Shown piece by piece: positions 34,744 to 43,135 of a DNA stretch of 64,000 nucleotides. The DNA is from Mesoaciditoga sp. Lineage in GTDB: Bacteria; Thermotogota; Thermotogae; Mesoaciditogales; Mesoaciditogaceae. Position 1 is the first letter of the stretch. Each line of letters opens with the position of its first letter. Position numbers and translations under genes: made by a program. A model generated the notes under the pieces. The model saw only the letters and a list, made by a program, of their open reading frames with translations, was not told the origin of the DNA and searched no databases. The DNA is taken from positions 1 through 64,000 of the forward strand of contig PNIW01000011.1 in NCBI GenBank assembly GCA_002878315.1, written 5' to 3'.

Positions 34744-36381
34744 TCACACCTCCTTTTTGAAAAACTCGCTGAATTTTTCCCTTTCTTGATTCTGCTTCCT
34801 GTTCCTTTCATCTTTTCTTTGATTGTCTTCATTTGAATTGTTTTGATACCATTCCTGTCCATTTATCTGGACATTTACGATGTTGAAATTCAAATTCGAA
34901 AGTCTGTCCACTATAACAGGCATAGCGCTTTTCAGCATTTCTTGCGTTTTATCATTTGCCGAATTGATTATCAGCATTGTCCTTCCACCGTCTTCGGTAA
35001 GGGAAATCTCAACCCTTCCTAAAGAAGGGGGATTAAGTTGAATCTCTACTTTAACTGGCAATTTTTGATCCTTCAAAGATTTGGCGATAAAATCCGTTAT
35101 TCTTGAAAAAGGTACAGGATCGCCACTTTCATCCGGCACACTTCTGGTCGGTACCTCTCCTCTTGATGATTGTGGCAAAGATTCGTAAACTTTTGCATCG
35201 ATGATCGGACTGTACTTTGCATTTTTTTCATCTATTTCTACCTTAAAATTTCGGATTGAAAAAGTCTCTTTGATCAGGTTTTGAATCTTAACGCTTACGC
35301 TATCAAAAAGTTTTTGATCCGGTGTGTTATTGAAATTGGACATATTGGACATGTCTGAAAGATCGGTCTGAATTCTGATCGGCTGGCCGGCATTTTTTGC
35401 CTCTGTAAATAAATTCTCCAAATTCAAATTGCTTATACGATCCGAGAAACTAAGATTCGAAGAACTGAAATTAACATTTTCTTGATAAATCTTGGGATCT
35501 GTATTAAGGGTTTGAGATGTTTTGACCTGATTTTTTATTTTGTCCTCTTTGATCTGCACCTCATCGGAAACTCCCATACGAATATGTGTTTTGGAAGCAC
35601 CTGCCTTTGTTTCATCTTTGATCTTTTCCAAATCGTTCTTCGAATCCGGCAAAAATTTGACAGAAGGATTGATGGGAATTCCCGGGAAAGATTTTTTTAA
35701 TGAACTGTCAGATTTATCTAAATAAGGCGAATTGGCTATGACTTTTGAGGATGGCTTCGCATCAGAATTTGAAAGTATGTCGAAGAGATCTTTGCTTTTT
35801 TCATTCTCAAAGTTATCGCTATTTGCTTTATCTTTAATTTGAAGTGAATTTTGGTTGTTATCTGTCATTTTCGGTTTGTCTATTTTTTGACTGTCAATGA
35901 CTTTTTGATTGTCGGTAATCTTTTCATTGTCTATAACTTTCTGATTTATCGCTTCCAAATTTTTCGTTATTATTTCATCTTTTATAACCGGTGCATTTTG
36001 AACTTTTTTTGGCTTTTGTGTGTTTTGTTCTTTGTCTTTCGAATCTTGAACTATCGTTTTGGAAGTCTCTTCCGGTAAAATATAACCAAGTAAAGATACT
36101 TCCTGAGATATCTTTTGGGCCTTATCTTTTTCTGGATTACTTTTATCTTCTACATCTAATTTTTCAGTACTTTTCGAATCACCCTTTTTTGATAATTCAA
36201 ATTTATCCTTTTGAGGTAATAAGGTAAGCAACAGAATATCTGATTTGTCTTTTACATCGTCTTTTTTATCAGATCCATTAATTTTAGAAAGAATCTCGAA
36301 GATAGATCCTTTTGAAGCAGTTTTGTTTTTTTCACAACCTCTCTCAACAGGTTGATTGACATTCATGCTTACGGGATTCAT
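34744..36381 (-). CDS. fliK: Flagellar hook-length control protein FliK
   Basis: A 545-residue secreted ruler. Residues 1 to about 330 are Lys/Asp/Ser-rich, low in structure and locally repetitive (NQKVIDNEK, DNQKVIDSQK), as is normal for the ruler part. Residues about 420–510 form the compact Flg_hook domain with KVEIQLNPPSLGRVEISL. The start ATG overlaps the preceding stop (ATGA). Confidence 0.9.
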   Translation of the reverse strand: MNPVSMNVNQPVERGCEKNKTASKGSIFEILSKINGSDKKDDVKDKSDILLLTLLPQKDKFELSKKGDSKSTEKLDVEDKSNPEKDKAQKISQEVSLLGYILPEETSKTIVQDSKDKEQNTQKPKKVQNAPVIKDEIITKNLEAINQKVIDNEKITDNQKVIDSQKIDKPKMTDNNQNSLQIKDKANSDNFENEKSKDLFDILSNSDAKPSSKVIANSPYLDKSDSSLKKSFPGIPINPSVKFLPDSKNDLEKIKDETKAGASKTHIRMGVSDEVQIKEDKIKNQVKTSQTLNTDPKIYQENVNFSSSNLSFSDRISNLNLENLFTEAKNAGQPIRIQTDLSDMSNMSNFNNTPDQKLFDSVSVKIQNLIKETFSIRNFKVEIDEKNAKYSPIIDAKVYESLPQSSRGEVPTRSVPDESGDPVPFSRITDFIAKSLKDQKLPVKVEIQLNPPSLGRVEISLTEDGGRTMLIINSANDKTQEMLKSAMPVIVDRLSNLNFNIVNVQINGQEWYQNNSNEDNQRKDERNRKQNQEREKFSEFFKKEV

Positions 36382-37022
36382 TTTGTCACCTTTGTCAAAT
36401 TTTCTATAATTGCAGATGCCATGGAAGGATTTGTCTGGGAAATGGCCTGAAGAACAGATCCGGCAACCTGTGGGGAGAGGTTTACCATCGCATCTACGAT
36501 AACATTAATCGGGACATTTGAAGTCGCAAGTACATGTCCAATCTGGGACGGATTGCTGTTCGTTATCCATTGATCGAGTGTCTGAATTCTCTTTTGATAA
36601 CTTTGATATTCTGCAACCTGTGCATTGAATTGCTGGACCTTTCTTTCGAAAGCCGTCTGCGATGCTTTAAGTGAGGCCTCCAAAGATGTCAACTGGGCTT
36701 GAATATTTGCAAGTTGGATCTCTTTTGCTTCCAAAGAGGCTTCTTTGGTATTTAAAACATTTTGAAATGCATCTATTCTTGACTCTAAAAGGGTCTGGTA
36801 TGGAATGACTCTTAATGGTTCATACTTTACACTGTTGCCGATGAAAGGTACCATCTTCAGTATTGAGGCGGCATAACTTTTGACGTCTGCAAAAGGTGTA
36901 ACCCCGTACAACTGGAGTTTATTCATCTCGAAATAGAAATAACTTATCCCGATCGAAAGTACAAGAAATGTAAAAATAATCAGGAAAACCCAAAAAATCA
37001 AAAGACCACGTTTTTTGGCCAT
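36378..37022 (-). CDS. MotE-like membrane coiled-coil protein of the flagellar operon
   Basis: A 214-residue protein with one N-terminal TM helix (LLIFWVFLIIFTFLVLSIGISYFYF), a long coiled coil at about 85–155 (TKEASLEAKEIQLANIQAQLTSLEASLKASQ), and a C-terminal helical domain (VPINVIVDAMVNLSPQVAGSVLQAI) like the MgtE-N/MotE domain. MotE proteins are chaperones or partners of stator or FliG-type components. AGGAGGG sets the start at the ATG at 37022. It is the first flagellar gene of the run. The 79-base gap to the upstream MFS gene (37023–37101) holds an imperfect 17-base palindrome (GATTCAAATTTCGAATC) but no clear promoter. Confidence 0.7.
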   Translation of the reverse strand: MAKKRGLLIFWVFLIIFTFLVLSIGISYFYFEMNKLQLYGVTPFADVKSYAASILKMVPFIGNSVKYEPLRVIPYQTLLESRIDAFQNVLNTKEASLEAKEIQLANIQAQLTSLEASLKASQTAFERKVQQFNAQVAEYQSYQKRIQTLDQWITNSNPSQIGHVLATSNVPINVIVDAMVNLSPQVAGSVLQAISQTNPSMASAIIENLTKVTK

Positions 37023-37101
37023 CCATTTCCCTCCTGAAATATAATTCAATCTCATCGATGAAATATCCTAAGGATTCAAATTTCGAATCTCCATTTAGAT
37101 T

Positions 37102-38283
37102 TTATTCGGATTTTTTGAAAAAATACCAGTAAAGCAGGGCATTTGCAAATTGAAAAATCGCGGCGATGAATATAGGAGCCTCCATCATAGAGTAATCCAT
37201 AAAATATCCGCTCGCGGCAGGACCTATTGAAGAGGTTACTTGCTGGGGCAAATTGCTGAGCGCTGCCATTGAGGCTCTTTCTTCTTCTTTGGTCTGTCCC
37301 ATTGTAAATGATTGTCTGAGGGGTATCCCTGCAGATACAAAAAACATTCTCAAAAGGTAAAAGATCCCGGCCAGTAAAAATGATGGCATTAAAGCCATAA
37401 ACACAAGCATTATCGCGCCAATCGCCCTGACCCAGACAATCGTTTTAACGGTGCCAAAGAATCTTGCAAGACGTGCGGAAGATATAGAAGAAATGGCTCG
37501 TGCAATGTTGGAGAAGACATAAATTACGCTTATGAGCTCTGCTCCGACACCATACCTTACAAAAAACCAGTACACGAGTATCGGCCCACTGAAAAATCCT
37601 GTTCCAAGGCCATTTACGGCATTCGTAATGGAAAATTTTCCAAGCAATTTCCATGAGAGTTTAAAAGTACTTTGACGTTTTGGCCTTCCTTTGTCTTCAT
37701 GAACAAATAATGTTATAAAGAACGTAGAAATGTAGACAAAAAATGCAACTCCCATCAAAAGCAAATATCCTCCACGCCATCCATCTTTGAAAATGCTCGA
37801 AATATACGGAAGGAATATCGCCAGAACATAACCTATTGTACTTCCTATCGCACCAAAGAATGAAAATGTCCCAAAGACGTCATTTCGAAATTTCGCATCG
37901 GAACTTTCCGCTATAAGTGCCTGCTGTGCGGCGCCGGCAGCGCCACCGCCTCCTCCACCCCTTATAGTGCCTATAGAAACAAAAAACATCAAAGGCAAAA
38001 GTTCAGTCGTAAAGAAAAAGCCCATTACACTTATGGCATTTATAATCGTCATGACAAGAATAACGGGCTTTCTCCCATGTTTGTCGGCAAAGAATCCAAC
38101 GACTACTGAAAAGATTATCCCAACAATAACGGAAAGAGTAAATGTCACTCCTATTTGAATGCCTGAAAAGCCCAATTTCGAAAGATATATAGGCACTATA
38201 ATCGTCAATGACGCCTGTGCGACGCTTCTTAAAAACCTCCTTATCATAAGCAGGGATAAATTTCTATTCAACCATTTTCTCAT
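37102..38283 (-). CDS. MFS transporter
   Basis: A 393-residue, 12-TM permease. The loop after TM2 is GFFADKHGRKPVILV, the standard MFS motif A, and a Gly-rich run (GGGGGGAAGAAQQAL) lies in TM4. GGAGATCAGA before the second ATG suggests a start at 38283 rather than the tracked 38295. It follows the DHA2 transporter gene by about 25 bases and belongs to the marR group; the substrate is unknown, with efflux likely from context. Confidence 0.85.
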   Translation of the reverse strand: MRKWLNRNLSLLMIRRFLRSVAQASLTIIVPIYLSKLGFSGIQIGVTFTLSVIVGIIFSVVVGFFADKHGRKPVILVMTIINAISVMGFFFTTELLPLMFFVSIGTIRGGGGGGAAGAAQQALIAESSDAKFRNDVFGTFSFFGAIGSTIGYVLAIFLPYISSIFKDGWRGGYLLLMGVAFFVYISTFFITLFVHEDKGRPKRQSTFKLSWKLLGKFSITNAVNGLGTGFFSGPILVYWFFVRYGVGAELISVIYVFSNIARAISSISSARLARFFGTVKTIVWVRAIGAIMLVFMALMPSFLLAGIFYLLRMFFVSAGIPLRQSFTMGQTKEEERASMAALSNLPQQVTSSIGPAASGYFMDYSMMEAPIFIAAIFQFANALLYWYFFKKSE

Positions 38284-38307
38284 TCTGATCTCCATTTTTA
38301 GATTTCC

Positions 38308-39771
38308 CTATTTTGCGTGTTCTCTCGACAGATTGGACGAACTTGCATCTTTCCAAACAGGAGTTGGTCCCCTCATGTAGGAGATGACGGCGGCGCCGAT
38401 ACTTATTATAAAGGATATGAAAAATGCGAGACGCAAATCAGAGATAAAAGTATCGACAAATATGCCCTTTCCACCGATCTGGGCACCTATAAAGAGCGCA
38501 TCCATAGCCTGAGGAGTAAGGCCGGAAGAAAGAATCGCGAATGCCATTGCGATACTTACAAGAGAACCTGCATTGTTCATCATCGTTCTTGTCCCTGCCG
38601 CTATTCCTCTCCTGTCTGGAGGCACCATACTCATTATCGTGTTTGTATTCGGAGAGTTAAACATGCCAGATCCGAATCCCACGACAGTTCCCCATATTAT
38701 AACCTCCGCAATCGACATATCAACCCTTGTAAAGATGGCAAAGCCTAAAAGGCCTACTCCTGTTATCAAAAGCCCAAGAGTGCTGAGTATTCTCGATCCA
38801 TATCTGTCAGAAAGCCTTCCACTTATTGGTGCCATTATCATCATGGCAACAGCAAAGGGTATCAGATAAATACTCGCGGTAAATGGATCCATGTTTTTGA
38901 TGCCGAGAAGGTAAAAGATGAGCAAAAACATCAAGGCGCCCCTCGAAATTCCATTCATCAGATTGGAACTGTACGCAAATGCCTGCACTCTTGTCTTAAA
39001 AAGCCTTAGATCTAACATCGGATATTTTACCTTTGATTCTATGTAAACAAATAAAGGTATAAGGATCGCGGCAAGAATAAAGAAGGTTATTACAATGGGA
39101 GATGTCCAGCCACCAAAGCCTCCCTCGGTCAGGGCATAAAGCAAAAAGAACAACCCAGAGGTGAAGGAGATAGCGCCAAGCCAGTCAAATTTTTCTCCTT
39201 TAGGTATTGGAGCGATGTCTTTTATTTGAATCCATGCCCATATAGTTACAAGCGCACCGAATGGCACATTCATGTAAAAGATCCATCTCCATCCGATGGC
39301 TGTTGTCAGCAATCCGCCTATTATAGGTCCAAAAGCAGATCCAACGGCAAGGACCATTCCGTTTATTCCGAGTGCCATTCCGAGCTCCCCTTTTGGAAAG
39401 GCGTCTGTAACTATTGCCGTACTGTTTGCCATTATTAAAGATCCACCAATGGCCTGAATAATTCTCATTACAAGAAGTTCAACTCCGCTTTGAGAAAGGC
39501 CGGCAAAAAGTGATGCAATGGTGAAAATCGCTGCGCCAAGAACGAATAGACGTTTTCTTCCTATCATGTCTGCCACACGTCCGATTGACGGAACAAGTAC
39601 CGTGGTCGCCAACATATAACTCATCAAAACCCAGATTATTGTTATCATCGGAGCGTTAAGACCCTCTGCGATGTTTGGAAGTGCTATCAAAAGGGCCGTT
39701 CCAGTCATGATTCCAAGCAAAAGGCCTAAACTTGTGGCCGAAAGTGCAAGCCATTTATACTGAACTTTCAT
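38308..39771 (-). CDS. DHA2-family (EmrB/QacA-type) drug efflux MFS transporter
   Basis: A 487-residue, 14-TM exporter. Motif A after TM2 is GRVADMIGRKRLFVLG; motif C in TM5 is NGMVLAVGSAFGPIIGGLLTTAIGWRWIFYMNVPFG, the diagnostic antiporter stretch. It exports hydrophobic or cationic toxic compounds using proton motive force. AAGGGG precedes the ATG. It lies in an operon with MarR, which probably controls it. Confidence 0.92.
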   Translation of the reverse strand: MKVQYKWLALSATSLGLLLGIMTGTALLIALPNIAEGLNAPMITIIWVLMSYMLATTVLVPSIGRVADMIGRKRLFVLGAAIFTIASLFAGLSQSGVELLVMRIIQAIGGSLIMANSTAIVTDAFPKGELGMALGINGMVLAVGSAFGPIIGGLLTTAIGWRWIFYMNVPFGALVTIWAWIQIKDIAPIPKGEKFDWLGAISFTSGLFFLLYALTEGGFGGWTSPIVITFFILAAILIPLFVYIESKVKYPMLDLRLFKTRVQAFAYSSNLMNGISRGALMFLLIFYLLGIKNMDPFTASIYLIPFAVAMMIMAPISGRLSDRYGSRILSTLGLLITGVGLLGFAIFTRVDMSIAEVIIWGTVVGFGSGMFNSPNTNTIMSMVPPDRRGIAAGTRTMMNNAGSLVSIAMAFAILSSGLTPQAMDALFIGAQIGGKGIFVDTFISDLRLAFFISFIISIGAAVISYMRGPTPVWKDASSSNLSREHAK

Positions 39772-39775
39772 TCGA

Positions 39776-40456
39776 TCAACCCCTTTTTATGAGCATTTTG
39801 TAAAATTCTTTGACCTTTTCCGAAGCATCGGGTTTCAAAGGCATTCCATGGCCGCTTAACATGATATCGTACTCGATCTTTGTAAGTTTTTCCATAGACT
39901 TTATCGCAAGTACCATATCTGGCGTGAATTGCTCGGGAGGACCCTGAAGTTTTCCGTCAATGTATCTCAATTCGTCTCCAACAAAGATAACTTTTCTTTC
40001 TTTGCTGTAAAGTGAGATACTGCCAGGTGTGTGGCCGGGATTGTGAATAACAGTAAAACCATCAACAGTATCTCCTTCTCTGAGGAGAATATCCGGCTCG
40101 ACGTAATTTACCTTCATGAATGTTGACGCCATTTTCATCGCAGCGCCGGTAAATCCTTTTGGTGATGGAAACTTTTCCTTTCCTGTCACGTATGGTTCGT
40201 CCTTTTCATGAACGTAAAGTTTTGCACCTGTGATCCTTTTCAAATCGTAAGCATTTCCCATGTGATCCACGTGGCAGTGTGTAAGGACTATCTTTAAAAT
40301 ATCAGATGGATTCTTACCAATCGATTTTACATAATCAAGGATCTTGTTTAATTGACCCGGCATGCCGGTATCTATCACTGTTAAATTATCTCCGAAGAGG
40401 ATATAAACGTTTGCATTTGTTCCATCTACAAGGTGAATGCCACTTGTTATCTCCAC
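39776..40456 (-). CDS. Metallo-beta-lactamase-fold hydrolase
   Basis: A 226-residue MBL-fold protein. The metal site is THCHVDHMGN (HxHxDH), with later ligands in NPGHTPGSIS, GDELRY and LSGHGMPL. The closest look is to glyoxalase II / generic thioester or lactone hydrolases; there is no beta-lactamase-specific feature. The start is GTG behind AAGGAGG, two bases after the marR stop. Co-expression with efflux pumps suggests a role in detoxification, by inference only. Confidence 0.88.
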   Translation of the reverse strand: MEITSGIHLVDGTNANVYILFGDNLTVIDTGMPGQLNKILDYVKSIGKNPSDILKIVLTHCHVDHMGNAYDLKRITGAKLYVHEKDEPYVTGKEKFPSPKGFTGAAMKMASTFMKVNYVEPDILLREGDTVDGFTVIHNPGHTPGSISLYSKERKVIFVGDELRYIDGKLQGPPEQFTPDMVLAIKSMEKLTKIEYDIMLSGHGMPLKPDASEKVKEFYKMLIKRG

Positions 40457-40458
40457 AA

Positions 40459-40923
40459 TTATTCCTCCTTTTTACCTTTATTCTCGAAATCCTTTAAAAC
40501 TTCGGCAGTCTCTTTTATTATTGAAAAAGCATTAAGGAGCTTTTCAAATTGTTCATCTGAAAGCGCACTTAATTTTTCATTGACATATTCTCTCATTGCT
40601 CTTTCTATCTCGATAGCCTTTTCCATCCCCTTTTCCGTTAATTCTATGAAAACAGCCCTTCTATCCTCATCTGTTCTATATCTTTTGACGTATCCTGCCT
40701 TCACAAGCGCATCCGTTGCGGCTGTAATAGTACTTTTGACAAATCCGTATTTGTTTTCTATTTCAGACATCTGGGCACGGTTTTGAGAATGTCTTTTCAT
40801 AAAAATAAGAATTGACGCAGATGTCTTAGGTAGTTTTGTCTTTGAATAATCAAAACTCTTAAAGACTATCTTTGAAAAAGCCGAATAAGCCATTAAAAGG
40901 TCTTCCGGGACTTCACGCTTCAT
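40459..40923 (-). CDS. MarR-family transcriptional regulator
   Basis: A 154-residue winged-helix dimer. The recognition region is MSEIENKYGFVKSTITAATDALVKAGYV and the wing RYRTDEDRRAVFIELTEKG. It heads the operon with the MBL protein and two exporters, the usual arrangement for a ligand-relieved repressor. GGGGGTG six bases before the ATG at 40923 favours that start over the tracked GTG. A palindrome over its own promoter is a candidate binding site. Confidence 0.92.
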   Translation of the reverse strand: MKREVPEDLLMAYSAFSKIVFKSFDYSKTKLPKTSASILIFMKRHSQNRAQMSEIENKYGFVKSTITAATDALVKAGYVKRYRTDEDRRAVFIELTEKGMEKAIEIERAMREYVNEKLSALSDEQFEKLLNAFSIIKETAEVLKDFENKGKKEE

Positions 40924-40982
40924 TCTTTTCACCCCCACTTCAATATCATATAATTCATTTTTGAACTTTTTGCTTTTGAATT

Positions 40983-41017
40983 ATTTAATTTTATATTAAA
41001 TTGGTATTTAAAATCAA
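40983..41017 (-). promoter_or_regulatory. Promoter and palindromic operator of the marR operon
   Basis: On the minus strand TTGATT (41017–41012), a 16-base spacer and TATAAA (40995–40990) form a promoter about 67 bases before the marR ATG. A 19-base palindrome, ATTTAAT-tttat-ATTAAAT (40983–41001), covers the -10. Its size and place suit a MarR dimer acting as autorepressor. Confidence 0.6.
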
Positions 41018-41127
41018 ATCAGTTTGCCCTTGTAATTTTATTTGACGTGATAGATTGTTCCATTTCGAACTTCAAAAATTTTAAAATAAAGCCAACAAAA
41101 TAGGGCTAAAGTGTAAAATTAAACTGA

Positions 41128-41169
41128 TATAATTAACTGGTTTATATCACAAAACATTTTTTGTGATAT
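41128..41169 (+). promoter_or_regulatory. apt promoter region with a 26-base palindrome
   Basis: TATAAT lies at 41128–41133 (weak -35). Just downstream is ATATCACAAAA-catt-TTTTGTGATAT (41144–41169), perfect 11-bp arms. As DNA it is an operator candidate with a TGTGA half-site like CRP/FNR-type sites; as RNA it would be a stem in the apt leader. The rest of the 40924–41210 gap is AT-rich with nothing else clear. Confidence 0.55.
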
Positions 41170-41210
41170 CATACTTTATGTGTAAATTCGATCGGGAGGA
41201 AGTGTAAACT

Positions 41211-41726
41211 TTGGTAGAACTTAAATCATACATACGTGATATCCAGAACTTTCCAAAGGAAGGGGTTGTTTTTAAAGATATAACTCCTCTTTTGAAAGAT
41301 CCGAAAGCTTTTGCATTTGCCATAGAAGAAATGTCTAAATTGGCCGCGCAGTTCAATCCTCAAAAGATCGTCGCGGCAGAGGCACGCGGTTTTATCTTCG
41401 CGGCTCCTATCGCTTACAATTTAAAAGCTGGTTTTGTTCCAATAAGGAAACCAGGCAAGTTACCTTATTTCACCATAAATGAAGAATATTACCTTGAGTA
41501 TGCCAAATCAAAAATTGAAATGCACGTTGATGCGATCGATCCAAATGAAAGGGTTGTAATAGTCGATGATATACTTGCAACGGGTGGAACTTCTCTCGCC
41601 ATGGCTCATCTCGTTGAAAAATTAGGTGGAATAGTCAGTGGAATGGTTTTCCTTGGTGAACTTTCTTTTCTTGAACCGAGAAAGAATCTCAGAAATTATG
41701 AGGTCAAAACACTTTTGACATATTAG
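41211..41726 (+). CDS. apt: Adenine phosphoribosyltransferase
   Basis: A 171-residue type I phosphoribosyltransferase that salvages adenine to AMP. Seen: YIRDIQNFPKEGVVFKDITPLLKDP, AAEARGFIFAAPIAY, PIRKPGKLPY, and the PRPP loop VVIVDDILATGGTSLAM. Its length matches the family. The start is TTG; GGGAGG lies about 12 bases upstream, rather far, but no closer start gives the family N-terminus. pgi follows after 24 bases. Confidence 0.96.
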   Translation: MVELKSYIRDIQNFPKEGVVFKDITPLLKDPKAFAFAIEEMSKLAAQFNPQKIVAAEARGFIFAAPIAYNLKAGFVPIRKPGKLPYFTINEEYYLEYAKSKIEMHVDAIDPNERVVIVDDILATGGTSLAMAHLVEKLGGIVSGMVFLGELSFLEPRKNLRNYEVKTLLTY

Positions 41727-41750
41727 TTGTTCCGAAGGGAGGAATTCATT

Positions 41751-43121
41751 TTGAAATTCGATTTCACCAATGCTTTTGGTGAGAATTTGTCTGATGGTGT
41801 CAGATATGAAGATATAAAAGGAATAACCGGAAGATTACATTCTTTTCTCGAAAATTTCAGGCAAAATCCTCCAGGATTTTCCAAAGTATTCAGCGATCTA
41901 TCTCACGTAGACAGCATTCTTAAGATGGCGGAAAGATGCAAAAATTTTGAGAATTTCGTGCTTGTAGGTATAGGCGGATCTGCCCTTGGAAATCAGGCCA
42001 TTCAGGGAGCCCTCCGTCATCCCATGTGGAACAGTTTGCCACGAGAAAAAAGAAATAATCTTCCAAGATTCTTCGTGATGGACAACGTTGATCCAGAGCA
42101 AATCGGATCGATCCTCGATGTCATCGATCCGGCCGAAAGCGTCTTCAACGTGGTAAGTAAGTCGGGTTCAACCGCCGAAACTATGAGCAATTATCTGATC
42201 GTAAGAGGCCTTCTCGAAACGCGTGGTCTCAACCCCAAAGATCACATTATTTTCACAACTGATCCAGTCGAAGGGGTCTTAAGAAAGATCGCCATAGATG
42301 AAGATATTCCTGTTTTAGACATCCCATCAAATGTTGGTGGGAGATTCAGCGTCCTTACGTCTGTCGGCCTCTTAAGCGCGGCATCGTTAGGTGTCGATAT
42401 AAAGAAGATGTTAGACGGTGCTCAGGAAGAATTAGACAGGTTCAAAGAAGAAGACGATACCTTCAAAAATCCAGTACTCTTGAATGCCGCTATTCATTAC
42501 CTTTATTCCCAGAAAGGTAAGTCTATATCCGTTATGATGCCATATTCAAATGCCCTTTACACGCTTGCGGACTGGTACAGACAATTGTGGGCTGAATCGT
42601 TGGGAAAGGAAAAATCTCTTACAGGCGAGACTGTACATGCCGGACAAACACCCATAAAGTCTCTTGGAACAATAGATCAGCACTCTCAGGTTCAACTTTA
42701 CATGGAAGGACCAAATGACAAGGTAATAACATTTCTTAGAGTCGAAAATTTCAGAAGGAAATTAAAAATACCCGTAATTCATCAGGACAGGAAAGAACTT
42801 TCTTATCTTTGCGGTCATGACCTTGAAGAACTCATAAATTACGAACAGGAAGCTACCGGTCTTGCCCTTCTCGAACATGGAAGGCCAAATCTGACAATTT
42901 CCTTTGAGTCCATAGATGAAGTTGAAATCGGGAGATTCTTCGGGTATTACGAGATTCTCGTTACCGCCATGGGATTTTTGTACAACATAAATACCTTTGA
43001 TCAGCCCGGCGTTGAACTCGGAAAGAAAAATACCTACGCCTTGATGAACAGAAAGGGATACGAAAGTCAGAAGGCACACATTGAAGATTTAAAGAAAAAC
43101 CTAAAAACCTTTAAAATCTAA
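41751..43121 (+). CDS. pgi: Glucose-6-phosphate isomerase
   Basis: A 456-residue phosphoglucose isomerase of the shorter bacterial type. Seen: VLVGIGGSALGNQAIQGAL, NVVSKSGSTAETMSNYLI, VGGRFSVLTSVGLLSAA and MPYSNALYTLADWYRQLWAESLGK, with the catalytic Glu/His/Lys region HAGQTPIKSLGTIDQHSQVQLY. It interconverts glucose-6-P and fructose-6-P. AAGGGAGG directs the start to the TTG at 41751; the tracked start would read through that site. Confidence 0.96.
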   Translation: MKFDFTNAFGENLSDGVRYEDIKGITGRLHSFLENFRQNPPGFSKVFSDLSHVDSILKMAERCKNFENFVLVGIGGSALGNQAIQGALRHPMWNSLPREKRNNLPRFFVMDNVDPEQIGSILDVIDPAESVFNVVSKSGSTAETMSNYLIVRGLLETRGLNPKDHIIFTTDPVEGVLRKIAIDEDIPVLDIPSNVGGRFSVLTSVGLLSAASLGVDIKKMLDGAQEELDRFKEEDDTFKNPVLLNAAIHYLYSQKGKSISVMMPYSNALYTLADWYRQLWAESLGKEKSLTGETVHAGQTPIKSLGTIDQHSQVQLYMEGPNDKVITFLRVENFRRKLKIPVIHQDRKELSYLCGHDLEELINYEQEATGLALLEHGRPNLTISFESIDEVEIGRFFGYYEILVTAMGFLYNINTFDQPGVELGKKNTYALMNRKGYESQKAHIEDLKKNLKTFKI

Positions 43122-43135
43122 GGAGATGAGAGACC

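Noticed and set aside
34744-36381. Shadow plus-strand ORFs and repeats in the fliK N-terminal region
   Set aside because: The repetitive NQKVIDNEK-type stretch is ordinary low-complexity ruler sequence of FliK, not a mobile or CRISPR repeat.
38317-38748. 143-residue plus-strand ORF inside the DHA2 transporter
   Set aside because: It lies wholly antisense to a well-supported transporter gene, and the product is a Cys/His/Arg-rich shadow without family motifs.
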